Assembly (NCBI GenBank): GCA_028564675.1
Contig: JAOVVO010000259.1
Span: 37,368-101,367, forward strand
Length of the DNA: 64,000 bases
Direction: 5' to 3'
Source: Onchocerca lupi
Taxonomy: Eukaryota > Nematoda > Chromadorea > Rhabditida > Onchocercidae
How positions within the stretch are numbered: position 1 is the stretch's first letter; each line of letters begins with the position of its first letter. The notes beneath the pieces are model-generated. The model ran no database searches, was not told the DNA's origin, and worked only from the letters and a program-made list of their open reading frames with translations. Position numbers and translations under genes: made by a program. Shown one piece after another: positions 24,412-35,831 of the stretch.

Positions 24412-27400
24412 ATGACTGTAAATTATAATTTAAAATTATCAAATTCGAAACCATGGACGCTTTTTCTAATTTTATTACGATGGCGTGGAAGTGTTTGGAA
24501 ACTTGTACTAATCGAATTTATCATATTTCTATTCATGTTTTTATCAATTAATATAATTCTCAATCATTTACTTCCAGAAAATGCACGACAGTAAGACTTT
24601 ATTTACAATCTCTTCAATAGTTGTCTTTTTTTATTGTCGTTTAGTTATTCCCCTAACTTTATTTAAAATCATAATTAGAATATTATGAGGGGGACAATTT
24701 GACAAGATTAAAATATTGATTGATTTATCAAGATTTATTTTATGTATTATTAATAATTAGGAGTAAATTTTGCAACAATTCACTGTCAAAGAAATAGAGC
24801 AGAATTATAATAGTAGCTATTAAATTTTTATTAAATTAATTTTTCCATTTCTTTGATTTTTTCTAAATGTAACTATCAAATTACAGAGCATTTGCTGAAA
24901 TAATACAATGGTTTAAATCGCAGGAAACTTTTAAAATGATACCAATCGAATTTATGCTCGGTTTTCTTGTTCAGGCAATTATTACACGTTGGCAACGAAT
25001 GATTCATGATATTGGTTTCATTGATAAGTTTGTACTTTTTTTTTTTAAATTTTTTAAATTTTTTTATAGTATTCTTAATAAATAAAGAATTTGAAATTTA
25101 ATTTTAGAAATTTCATTCTCTGTTTGATTTCTTTTTTTTTTTTTTTCTTGGTGGAACTATGCTTTTGAAAAAAATAATCATCAATTAAATAAAATAAATT
25201 AATTTTTTTCAGCTTCAGAAAGATTTATTAATTTTGATTTGAAATAGTGATCATTTTTAACTTTTTTTTTTTCTCTAAATTTTATTGGTCAAGATTTTCT
25301 CTTTCATTTTTCTTCCTTTTTTTTTTTTATCAATCAATCAATCGATCAATGAACTCAATTAAAATTCCTATCATTTATGATTAAGAATTATTTTTTTAAA
25401 ATTTATATCCAATTTTACAGCTTATCATTAACAATAGCTGGTTATATTCGTGATAATACAGATTACAGTCGTATGATACGACGTAATATTGTGCGTTATA
25501 TTTGCTTAGCTCAATTACTTGTATCACGCGAATTAAGTATTGCTGTACAAAAACGATTTCCTACAATTGATTCCATTGTTTCAGCTGGTGAGAAAAACTT
25601 ATTTTTCCATTTTATTGAATTTTTTTTTTTTTAATTTAATAAAAAAAAACGATTGAAAGAAAGAACAAAATGAAAAATTACCGACAAAATAGCAGAAAAA
25701 TTAACTTCATTTATTTGATTAAGCAAAAAGTTTTTGTCAATTTATGATAAGAATTAAAATCATTTATTTTTTCTTATTAGCCAGTTGTAATTGAAATGTT
25801 TAGATAATTTTTGCTTTATGTTGTGGAATAAATGAAATTAAAAATTTAATCAGTAATTGATAAAATAATAATAATAATAATAGTAATTATATGATTGTAG
25901 TTTCAATAGTTATTTCTTATTTGTCTTATTTGAAAGATTTCTACTTCAATAATTGTTTGATTGCTAATTCGAGCCAGAATAATTAAAACATTTAACTAAC
26001 TTTCTCTAAGTTATTAGATAAATGAAGTTAAGATTTAAATAATAATGAGCAAATAATGATAATTTTATGATTATTTCAACAGTTATTTTCATATTTGTCT
26101 TATTTAAATGTTTTCTATCATAATTGATTGATAGTTTTTTTTTTCTTAATTAAAATTTCAAAATTTCATAGTTTTATTTTTGGTTTCATGCTATCACATG
26201 AGAAGGAAAAATTCGATCAATTAGACAATAAATTTGGATCAAAATTTTGGTTACCCATACAATGGGCACTTTTTATTGTTCATAGTTCACGTCGAAAACA
26301 ATTAATTGATAGTGATTATTATTGTGAACGCATTTGTGAGGTATTTTATTTTTTAGAATTTTTTTAATTATAAATTAATCGTGTAATTTTAATTTTTGAA
26401 AAATAAATTAAATTTTTTATTTATTTATTCATTTATTTTTTTTTTTTTTTTTTTTTTGTTTTTAATGATACAATTCAATAAGATTTATTTTCAGGAAATT
26501 AGATGTTTTCGGAATAATTTAGCTAATTTATACAAATATGATCGAATACCATTACCATTAGCATATCCACAATTAGTTTATCTTGCAGTTTATGTACATT
26601 TTTTAATAATACTTATTTCAAAACAAGAAATTATTCAACAATCAATGATACAAAACAATATAACAAAACTACCTGATACTACTGTAATGGTTAGCAAAAT
26701 TTATTTCTAATTAATTTATTTAAAATTTACTTAAATTTAGCTAATTTATTTCGAAGAATTTATCTGGCTTTTTTTTTTTCCTTTTCTAATTTTTCATAAA
26801 TTTTATTGAAAAAAAAAAGAAAAAAAAGTGAGATCAATGATAAAACAAATTGACAATTTGACTATTAAATTCCTTAATTGACCTAAAAATTATCATTTAG
26901 ATTAAAATAATCTCATTGTAGTTACGATGGTTTCCATTAACACCAGCAATACAATTTTTTTTTTACATGGCTTGGACAAAAATTGCAATGGTACTTATTA
27001 ATCCATTTGGTGAAGATGATGATGATTTTGAAACAAATGCACTTATTGATCGAAATTTTAAAGTATATTTTTTCAAAATTTTTCTCATCTATTTGATTTC
27101 TATTAAATGAAAGAAAAAAAAAAAAGAAAAAAAATAAGAACTAGAAATTAGGAACTGAAAAAAAAAATAGAAACTTTATCTTTATGATTAATAATTTTCC
27201 AATTTAATAAAAAATTATTAATCAATTGTTATAAAATTATTCGTATTTTTATTAGTATTCTACCACACTAAAAAGTACCATTTTTACATTTCATTCATAG
27301 CAATATTTCTCTTCCGGATAATGTAATAAAGTTTCAGGAAATATGCCACTTTTTCTGAATTATAATAGCAATCATCTGGAAGAGAAAAATTTAATCAAAT

Positions 27401-29182
27401 AATCAAATCATATCACTATCATCCATTTAAATTATTTATCCTAATAAGAGATAATTGAAATTTCATTTGATATTTCATCATTTCATTATTAATAATTTTC
27501 GAAATCTTCTTTTTATATTTATTGATTAAAAATTAATACTAATGGAAAATGATTAAAAGACTGGTCAAATTTAATTATCAATTATAATTTATAAATTATC
27601 AACAGATCGTAATTTAGGTAGGAATGAAAATTGTCGATTATACAAACGATGATGTACCAAAACAATTGAAGGATTCATTTTGGAATCATGATATTGAAGC
27701 ATTAGTTAGCGAACGATTTATTAGAATCAATGAAAAACAAGATGATTTAATGGATTCAGCTACAGTATTTGCGTAATATTATGCATATTTTTTTTTTTTT
27801 AAATAAATTCTTTGAATTTTAAAAATTCATTTAAAATATGTCAAAATTTGAAATGATGAAATATTGATTGGAAAATTTTTCGGCAATTTCTTTAAAGAAA
27901 CATATGTATAGTATGTTAAATATAAAAAATTCAATAAGATAAAAACATATTATTCACCATGAGAAGTTTGATTAATAAGAAATCATTCGAATATAAATTT
28001 AATAAATAAATAAATATATTAAAGTTCTAAAATTAAGTATGAAAATTCTTGAAATCTTAAAAATTTATTCCAATGATCAAATAATAGTTCAATTAGCAAT
28101 ATATCTATTGTAAAATATATCAAGAATAACGTAAAGTATTTAATACAAATTTCTTGTATACATAAATAAATAAGTTTTAGAAGTTAAATATGAGAGTCTT
28201 AATGTGCCTATGTAAACCTCCAATTTCTTAGTTAATCTTTTAAAATTATTCAGTAAAGTTGAGTGATTACGCTCCGGATAATATCTTCTATCGAGAGCTT
28301 TGCAATTTTGATTACTTTAATTCATACTTTAATTTTCATCATTCGAGTTAATTTAAAAAAAAAAAAAAAAAAAGAATTAAGAATTAAGAATTTGAAATAA
28401 AATCTGCAATCATGAAGTCATAAAAATTTAAGTTTGATTTCATTTTTATGCATTTCTTTTGCATTCATCGTTAAAAAATTTTTGCATTTATTGTTAAAAA
28501 ATATTTTTTTGAAAAAAAAATTGAATTCTATCTTTTTCAGTACTGATACCAGTCAACGCTTTTCAGACAGTGCTGTAAAAAAATCCAGCAGTGTAAAGTA
28601 AGAAGTACATTTCTAATGTTTTAGATCATTTTTTTTTTTTTTTGAATGATTAAAAAAAAAGCAATAAAGCTTGACTGATTTAAATAAAGGACTAGTTGAG
28701 ATGTTTAAGATATATTATTTTTTGATGTGAAATCTCGAATCCAATAATTTAACTTTGCAGTATTTTCGCAGAACGTATCGCACATATAAACAGTTGGTTA
28801 TTACATCATGAGAAAAATTCCTCAATCTTTATTCCACTAAATAACGAGATATGTTATGTGGATCAGAAAGATTACTTGGATATGCAAGGTAATGAAACAA
28901 TTATATTCGATTCTTAATTTTGAGATCTAGAATCTAAGATAAAGCAAAAAAGCACCGTAGGAACAAATTATTGTATCATTTACTGATATACTTCGTTTGC
29001 CTGACTCATAACTACTTTAAAATATGCTTTTATAGCCTAAAATAATAATCTAATGTTTGTCGGATCATCAAAATGGCAAATACATCATTCAATAATAGTC
29101 TAAACTTATCCTTATGGCTTTTTAATTTTGTTTTATTTCCTTTTCAGATAAAAGTTCTTAAATGTTAGAGTCACCGTTCAAG

Positions 29183-29224
<42 letters not shown>

Positions 29225-29461
29225 AACAAACAATAAGCTCACCTGAAAATATCAAAATTCTCCCAATTTGTTTGTTCATTCATTCTTCTTTTTATAGCAT
29301 TGAACAATTTATCAAAACAATACGACGAAATTGCTGGAAAAATAAATCGTTCGAAAATATCAGAAATTTCACAATACGAACAACGAAAAGATACAACGAA
29401 TCAATCAACAACAAACGAAAATGAGAACGACGATAACTTCGAGCAAATTATAAAAATGTAA
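24412..29461 (+). CDS. Bestrophin-family anion channel
   Basis: Ten exons: 24412-24590, 24887-25027, 25421-25587, about 26183-26340, 26495-26689, 26922-27062, 27618-27772, 28541-28597, 28761-28888, 29298-29461. They give 494 residues, within the family range. Bestrophins are pentameric Ca2+-gated chloride/bicarbonate channels of the plasma membrane. Family marks: GSVWKL in TM1; the pore neck IPIEFMLGF, keeping the three neck hydrophobics (I78, F82, F86, matching I76/F80/F84 of human BEST1); TRW after it (TRWQ instead of the usual TRWW); LVSRELSIAVQKRFPT; and the Ca2+-clasp cluster INPFGEDDDDFE (about 306-317). The C-terminus (exons 8-10) is polar and unlike other families. The ATG directly follows a T-rich CAG acceptor, so it is probably trans-spliced. 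Exon 4 lacks an in-frame canonical acceptor (see findings). An alternative last exon at 29,146-29,160 would end DKSS. Confidence 0.9.
29183..29219. repeat. Poly-A tract of 37
   Basis: Uninterrupted A run in the last bestrophin intron, just after the possible alternative terminal exon. Its length in the assembly may be unreliable. Confidence 0.95.
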
Positions 29462-29940
29462 ATCATAACTTAGCTTCAATCAATAAAACATTCAACAACT
29501 GAAAAAATAAGTCGAGAAGCAAAAAGTTTCAAGAACAGCTAACAATTAAATTTCTAAGAAAAATGAAAATTTTGTAATATTCACATGTATTTCTGAATGA
29601 TAGTATGCTTTATAAATATTAGAACGATATAAAAACCCAGTCAAAATAGCTGAAAATAATCCAATTTTCTTTGTGATGACAAGCAGTTGCATGCAATTAA
29701 TAAAAATCAGTAAATTATATCGGAAAAGTCTTGTTCACTTGATAGCTTTTTAAATATACCAACAGAAATTACAATAATAAATTTTCTCCACAAATTATAA
29801 ATAATGTTACCTATAAAACTTGTAATCTATCAGTATTAAATTTGATGACATCAGCAAAATTCTGCCATTTTAGCAGAAAATAATACAAATTATGCAAGAA
29901 TTATGATAAGTAGCTGAAAAGTAATGATATATTTAAAGAT
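29462..29940. other. Convergent 3' intergenic region
   Basis: About 480 bp between the stop codons of the bestrophin (plus) and the Ap4A hydrolase (minus). It must hold both 3' UTRs. AATAAA occurs at 29,480-29,490, close to the bestrophin stop, and AATAAA-like motifs occur on the other strand. No gene seen. Confidence 0.5.
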
Positions 29941-31107
29941 TTATTTTTCATGAACTAAATATTCCTCGGCTTTTCGAATCAAATCCCCCATTTCTTTGTA
30001 CTGTGCCAAAATACTGGCATCATCGGCTGACAACCATCTGACATTTTGATGTTCATTTGATAATTTAACTTCTCCGTCATCTTTCAACCTTGCCAACCAA
30101 TACTTGACTGTTTTCTGAAAAAGTGAATATTGAATATTGATGAAGATATCCGACAAATTCAAAATTTAAAAATAAAACTGAAAATTCTTCAATTTATAGA
30201 ATAAAAGTCACCGTGATGCTTATGCTAAAAACACATGGACAATAACTGCAATTATAATAATTACAGAAATAAATTATTTCGAAAGTTTCTCGAAAGTTTC
30301 TCACCTCTTTGTTAATCTCATCGCCGTATCGGTCACTTTTTTTCACTACATACTTCAGAACTTCCACGAAATCTTTATGTACATCCAAATTATCAGCTTC
30401 TATTCCGGCTTCTTCACGGGTTTCACGTAATGCTGCCGACCACTCGTCTTCACCAGGATCAACATGACCTCAAAAGATACTAAAGTATATTTGATGCATA
30501 AAACAAAATAAAATTATCAACCTTCAACCAAAATTTCATATAATTAAAATTAAACCTTAAATATTCGAGTTCTTATTTTATCTAAATTTTAGTTATCGTT
30601 AATAGTAAAAATTATATCTAGAACTCCGAAGTTATCATTTAATAATATTCTAAAATGATGTTAAAATTATCAAATTGAATTTCCTAAACTTTAAGTAATC
30701 TTATCTAGAAAATATTTAGCAAAATTATGAATAATTTATAACATATCATCACTGTCTAGAAATGACAGTATTATTCGAATATGTGTACCAAATTAATAGG
30801 GACTGAAGGAGTATATTACATGTAGAGGTTAATTAAAAGGAGAGGTCAACAAGCTTTAAGAATTCTTAGCAAGGTTTACGAATTCGCCAGAGTCTAATCG
30901 CAAGAAAGGTGAAACAACCATTAAGCCGAAACATCACTTTTATGAGGTAACACTAAATAAATTAATTAATTACTTTAAGACAAGAAGCAAACCTTTTGGT
31001 GGAGTCCAATGATGCGGTGGATATGATGCTTGCAATAGTAAATATTCGATTCGATCAGCTTTACGACGATAAATTAACATACCCGCTGCACGTACAATAT
31101 CGGCCAT
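29941..31107 (-). CDS. ndx-4: Asymmetric diadenosine tetraphosphate (Ap4A) hydrolase, Nudix family (NUDT2/ndx-4 type)
   Basis: Three exons: 31107-30993, 30468-30305, 30114-29941, giving 150 residues, close to the 138-147 typical of NUDT2 enzymes. Phases close. The family cleaves Ap4A to AMP and ATP, limiting dinucleoside polyphosphates in the cytosol. Exon 1 carries RAAGMLIYRR and the substrate-binding YPPHHWTPPKG. Exon 2 carries the Nudix box with all fixed positions (G-x5-E-x7-RETREEAGI), the metal-binding catalytic helix. Exon 3 has KTVKYWLARL and the EHQNVRW strand typical of animal Ap4A hydrolases. The start at 31,107 (MADIVRAAG) is chosen because the family begins just before this motif; an in-frame ATG one codon upstream is equally possible. 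Gene name by family similarity. Confidence 0.93.
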
Positions 31108-32184
31108 CATACCGACACGTAAAAAGTGACGTGAAACACGGATACCAAAACGTGAATGCAAAAATGTGAAGTAAATATGACCCAATACTACGAAAGCAAA
31201 TTTTACCAAAAATTAACTGTCCGGTGCGGCCAACCGCAAAATACAAATCTTGAAATTCAAGTGAAAGTTGGAATAGTTTCCGAGTTTTGATGGTTTTTTC
31301 CGGAAACCGTTTTTGCTTCTATCCCTAAATTAATTCAAGTTCAGGTTCAAGTTATTTTTTCTGTTAAATTCATCCATTTAATAGAAAAGTAATTCAGACA
31401 TACAATTTTAAAGATCACATCTATCACTACCTACACCCTAAATCTTAAATCATGATTTTTTTTTTTTTTTTCATCTCAAAAAATCGGTAAAAAATCTCTG
31501 ATAACATATTTCAATGACAATTTATTGTCATTTTTAAGAAATAAGCAAATATTTCATCAATTTAGCAAATATTTCATCAAAATTTCTCGATATATTAATT
31601 TAATTTTTCATTCTTTTCTTCCTGCTGCAACATTATAATTTTCTTTTTCCTCATTTTTTTTTAAAATTTTACTCTAGATTTTTAATATTTTGTATTTTTA
31701 TTTTGCAAATTATAAGAAAAAAAAATGTTTAATATTAGAAGTAACAAAAGCTACAAATTGCATACAAAAATTTGCATAAAATGTTACAGGAATAAAAAAA
31801 AAAAATGAAAACAATATTGATTTTTCATTAAAAATGATTTGTAATCGATTAAAACGTTAGTGCCAGTAAATGTGTCAGTTAGCACTCAAAACTTTGAATC
31901 GTACGATTAAGATTCAAGTCATTTTGGGATTTGAGTATTTATTAAATTTTTAGTTTGAATTTGCAAATTATTACCAAAAATATCATAAAATGAATATAAG
32001 ATTCAATATTTTCCTGGTAAATTTTTATTCTAGATGTAAGATAAATATTGCAAAAAAAAAAGAGTTGAAATAGACTAAATTTAAAAACAAAAGAAAGTAA
32101 TGATATCTAAAACGTACAACAAAAGAAATATGTAAAGTGGACCAGGATGGAAAATGAACAAGAAAAAAAGAAAAGTGTACGTAA
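31108..32184. other. Intergenic region upstream of the Ap4A hydrolase
   Basis: AT-rich, no gene seen. It should contain the promoter of the Ap4A hydrolase gene (minus) and lies 3' of the tRNA. No specific site can be assigned. Confidence 0.4.
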
Positions 32185-32255
32185 GGTCCCGGGGAGATTT
32201 GAACTCCCGTCGCAGGATTCAGAGTCCTGAGTGCTAACCACTACACCACGGGACC
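32185..32255 (-). tRNA. tRNA-Gln (anticodon CUG)
   Basis: 71 nt without intron. The minus strand folds as a complete cloverleaf: acceptor GGTCCCG/CGGGACC (7 pairs), D stem GTGT/GCAC, anticodon stem CAGGA/TCCTG with loop CTCTGAA (CTG reads CAG), and T stem GGGAG/CTCCC with loop TTCAAAT. A TTTT run 10 bp past the 3' end, followed by a longer T run, fits Pol III termination. The anticodon arm matches eukaryotic tRNA-Gln. Confidence 0.96.
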
Positions 32256-32385
32256 GTATATTTTCTGGATTTCTGTTTTCTAACTAATCCATATTTTCAA
32301 AAAATTCAATGTTATTTTTAGCATTTCTATAATTAAAAATGTTAAATGCTCATTATCGTTCTTCATACAATGTGTTACAAGTTCT

Positions 32386-33324
32386 TCACCGATTGCTTTG
32401 AAATTTTAACATAACATTATATTCGATTAGGCGCGTTTTTTTTTTTTTTTTTTTTTTTTTAAATATACCTCTTTTTTTTTTTTTACCTGTCACAGCGAGC
32501 GGATTGAATTTATTGACCTGTTCCACTTTACTAATTACTTCTTTGTTGCCACCGTATCGCTCGTTCAAATTTTGCATAACTAGTGTGTAATTTTCTTCAT
32601 TGACAGCTAAATCGCTTATATGTTCTAATGCCTCTCCTCCTTTCAAACATCCGAGTAGGCGCGAATTTTCTTGTAGCTGAAATATCTTTACTTTTATCAA
32701 TCGCTTCTTCGAAATGTGTTATAAACAGACCCCAAAGTTTTGGATTTCCATCGAATTCTACAGTCTTCATTTCTGGAGGTTTACTTGTTGTCACCAGTTT
32801 TTCAATTAATTCAATTAAAGATTTTCCTTCGTTTTCTTTCACACCTGATTTTACGTCTGTTCCTTCATTTCTTGATTTTTTCTCACACGATAGATGGATC
32901 CGGTCTATTTCTTCAATTAGGAAGGTTCGAACGTAATGCATTTTGTGACAGCTGCTGAATAAGCATTCTTCTGTGTTCAAGTATGACTCATATAAATGAA
33001 TTCATAATCTTCGTCTTTGTTTTTAACAGACTGTAATGCTTCTTTCCATTCCTTTTCTAACGCACTTACTTTGGAGATGATTCCATCAATTATTTTTAGA
33101 TCTCCATTCATGAGCACTCTTTTTCATTCCAATGATATCAACTTCAACTTGTTTTCTTCAATTAATTCGTCTTGGATTTTTTCTGCACAAATACCTTCTA
33201 CCTTCTCCAATATCAGTTTAACTTCTGATGCAAGTTTATTCAAATTCATTCTGATAAGGTAGAACACGGATTTCCTATCTTTTCTTCTCATGCTTCTGGT
33301 CGGAGTACTACCTTTAGTTTCCAT
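32386..33324 (-). pseudogene. BEL/Pao gag relic (DUF1759-type), frameshifted
   Basis: Minus strand, downstream of the LTR at 33,410-34,020. Pieces in order: 33,324-33,124 starting METKGSTPTRSMRR (possible gag start about 85 bp after the LTR); 32,980-32,690 with EFDGNPKLWGLFITHFEEAI, the typical DUF1759 opening; and 32,670-32,490 with GEALEHISDLAVNEENYTLV and LNERYGGN in another frame. Frameshifts separate the pieces. Sequence then runs into A/T homopolymers near 32,440-32,480 and stops being recognisable; protease, RT and integrase are missing. It is the 5' part of a truncated element that ends about 130 bp from the tRNA-Gln gene. Confidence 0.82.
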
Positions 33325-33409
33325 TATCTCTTTCTACCCAAATAAGCGACTTACTTGCCTTTTGTTTTTCAGTTCCTGTCATTTCTCACCGGTTTAGCCC
33401 CCAATACTT

Positions 33410-34020
33410 TGTCACTGTTTTTTTTTTCTGATAGTGACAAAATTGTAAAGTTGAATTCTGTTCTTCCGTTCTCATAGTTTCTTCAAATTTTGTTGCTTCA
33501 CTCACTTGCAAACGAACCTCAAACTTGGATAATTAAACCTTTATTATGACTAATTTTTTAATCAATGGACGCAGCAACTATATGAACAACAATTACATCT
33601 CTACAGTACAATTTCGATATCAGAAGAACAACTTTCATGAAGAAACTATAATATGAAAAAATGGGAGATAGAGTTACGCAATTAAGAAAAATTGATATAC
33701 TACGAGTTGGACCATCCAACCGAGCTCATGGCTGCCCATTATTTGAAATGATTTTTGTACTCAGGACCCTCTTCTTCTTCGTGGATGGAGGATCCTGGTA
33801 TCGTTTTTAGTCTACAAGAAAGATTCTTTGTTGTTTCAAGAGCATGCGCTTTTGTTCAAGCATGAGAATGTGCTTGTGGTTAGCGCATGATGAAAGAGAA
33901 CTTTTTTAAAGCTCATTAACTTAATAGACAAAAAATGATTTCACATACAACAAATATGTAATGTCAAATTTAAAACAAAAGAATCACTGGTTTTCTTCTT
34001 TTATCCTCGTGATTTCAGCA
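33410..34020 (-). mobile_element. 5' LTR of the truncated BEL/Pao element
   Basis: 611 bp on the minus strand, from TGCTGAAATCACGAGG to CAGTGACA. The boundary is fixed by comparison with the solo LTR at 21,098-21,704: similarity runs through both ends and stops outside them. Just downstream (about 33,405-33,385, minus) is TTGGGGGCTAAACCGG, which begins like a primer-binding site (TGG), although the priming tRNA was not identified. Confidence 0.78.
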
Positions 34021-34214
34021 ATACTGCTAACGCTTGTTTACATTACCTAAAATGTTGTAGAATATGTTAATTATCTGGAATATTATAAAAAGGACAAAAG
34101 TTTCTGTAGCACTGTCTTATCCTTTGTTCTGTTGACCAAATTTTTTGTGTAAGTGACATATTTAAGCTATCGCTTACCAAGGATTACTGATATAAAAAGT
34201 TTCTAGCGATCATA

Positions 34215-34425
34215 GGACCAGTGATTACTCAGGTTGTCACTCAATGGAGTTGGTTATTCACAAGTGGTTGCTAAGCAGTAGTTCAGGTGATTATGCAGAA
34301 GTGGTACTCAGTGGTTGGTCAGATGGTTACTCAGGTGGTCAGTGATTTTTCAAATGATTATGCACAGATAATGATTACTCAATGGCTGTTCACAGGTGAT
34401 TACTCGAGGTTACTCGGTAGTTGAA
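34215..34425. repeat. Degenerate short repeats (GGTxATTACTCA-like)
   Basis: About ten imperfect copies of a 12-20 bp motif (GTGGTTACTCA, GTGATTACTC, GTTGGTTATTCA and similar) follow one another. Spacing is irregular, so this is an old decayed satellite patch. Confidence 0.6.
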
Positions 34426-34812
34426 TTTGAATATATCATAAAAGTATTTCATGATAGAAAATATCATGAAAGGAATGTTTGCACTTTATTTTCTACTTTT
34501 TAATTTTAGCAAAAATTAAGGAATGAATCGATTCAATTATCGCTAATCATTTTTACACTAGTATAAAGATTTTATGAGGAAATTTTACGTTTTTATTTTT
34601 GATGATATGTTTGGAATAAATTGAGATGCTTTTTATAGTTCAAAATAATCGTAATTCAATTTTAAATTTCGATTTGTTTCAAATGAATGTGTTTCAGAAC
34701 TTTCTTAACATTCCCATTGCTTATTTCCCGACCTTTTAATTCTTATCGTGCTGTTTTATTTATGAATCTTTTCGCTTTCTATAGAATAAGTCAAACTGCG
34801 ATTAATATGTGT

Positions 34813-34843
<31 letters not shown>

Positions 34844-34992
34844 TTTAAATCTTTTATTAAATGGTACATTTAAGAATTATGAACAACCGTATAATTTCTA
34901 TCACTATTCATTATGGCGACAATAGTGCACGATTTTAATTTTACTTTACCAAGGAACTAGTTAAAACTGAACCATTTTGCAGTAATGACAAC

Positions 34993-35088
34993 TTTTAAAT
35001 ATCTCCAGAAACTTTTATTCCTTAACAGACAAAAATGAATTATTAAATATCTCCAAAAATTTTTATTCCTTAACAGACAAAGGTGGAT
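34993..35088. repeat. 48-bp direct tandem repeat, two copies
   Basis: AAATATCTCCAGAAACTTTT... at 34,997 recurs at 35,045 with few mismatches, each copy ending TTCCTTAACAGACAAA. No coding role. Confidence 0.8.
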
Positions 35089-35831
35089 TATGTTCTAATC
35101 AAAAAAGAAAAAAAAAGTTACATAGAGATGCATATGTGCAAAGTTCAGAAAATCTAAGAGATACCAAAAAAACAAAAAATCTTTTTATAATTCGAGAAAA
35201 GATTTATTAAAATAGAATCGGTAATTATAAGCTAAATTTTTTGAAATAAACATGACTTGAAGTCTAATTTAAATATCAGTAATTTTTCTTGAAAATTACA
35301 GTTTTTCCTTTCAAAAAAAATATGCCAGTTTACGAGCGATATAGATTTGATGATTGAAACTTCAATTGCAGAAAGATATCAGCAAGAAATTACACGTAAG
35401 TGGGGCTTATATGAATATAATAATTAATGAATCCACAAGCATAAATGATAAATAATTAATGAATTAACAAGCAAATCTGATCGAGAATATTATGCAAAAG
35501 AAACTGAAGGAAAAATAGAACTTCCGAAAATAACTTAGAGCTCAATAACGAATTAATTCTAGGATGAAATTTTCTTAATTAAGATTGCGAAAGCTGAGCA
35601 TTTATCTTTTCATTTCTACGACTATATTATAAAATGAAAATACTTATTCTTTTTATGCACTCAAATTACAGCGAAATGAATATTATTTTAATATTTTTCA
35701 AGAAAAATAAAAAATTGACTTCATAAAAAGCGATTCCTAAAAAATAAAATTCAATTTGAATGGATAAAGATAATAATGTAGAAAAAGTCGACATTTCTCT
35801 GAAAATTCCTTTTTAAAATTAAAAGAGCTTC

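Larger units (their letters stand above)
13490..24765. repeat. Segmental duplication, copy B
   Basis: Counterpart of 2930-11,775, same orientation. It is longer because of later insertions: a Helitron at 17.35-20.11 kb, a solo LTR at 21.10-21.70 kb, and about 1.2 kb of further sequence (21.7-22.9 kb) with no counterpart in copy A. It lacks copy A's 7.36-9.78 kb. Its right end lies within intron 1 of the intact bestrophin gene. Confidence 0.9.
34021..35831. other. Intergenic region with short repeats
   Basis: No gene seen. It contains the GGTnATTACTCA-like degenerate repeat near 34.2-34.4 kb and a two-copy 48-bp repeat near 35.0 kb (both listed). The left part adjoins the LTR. The right part is 3' of the Tudor gene. 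Confidence 0.45.
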
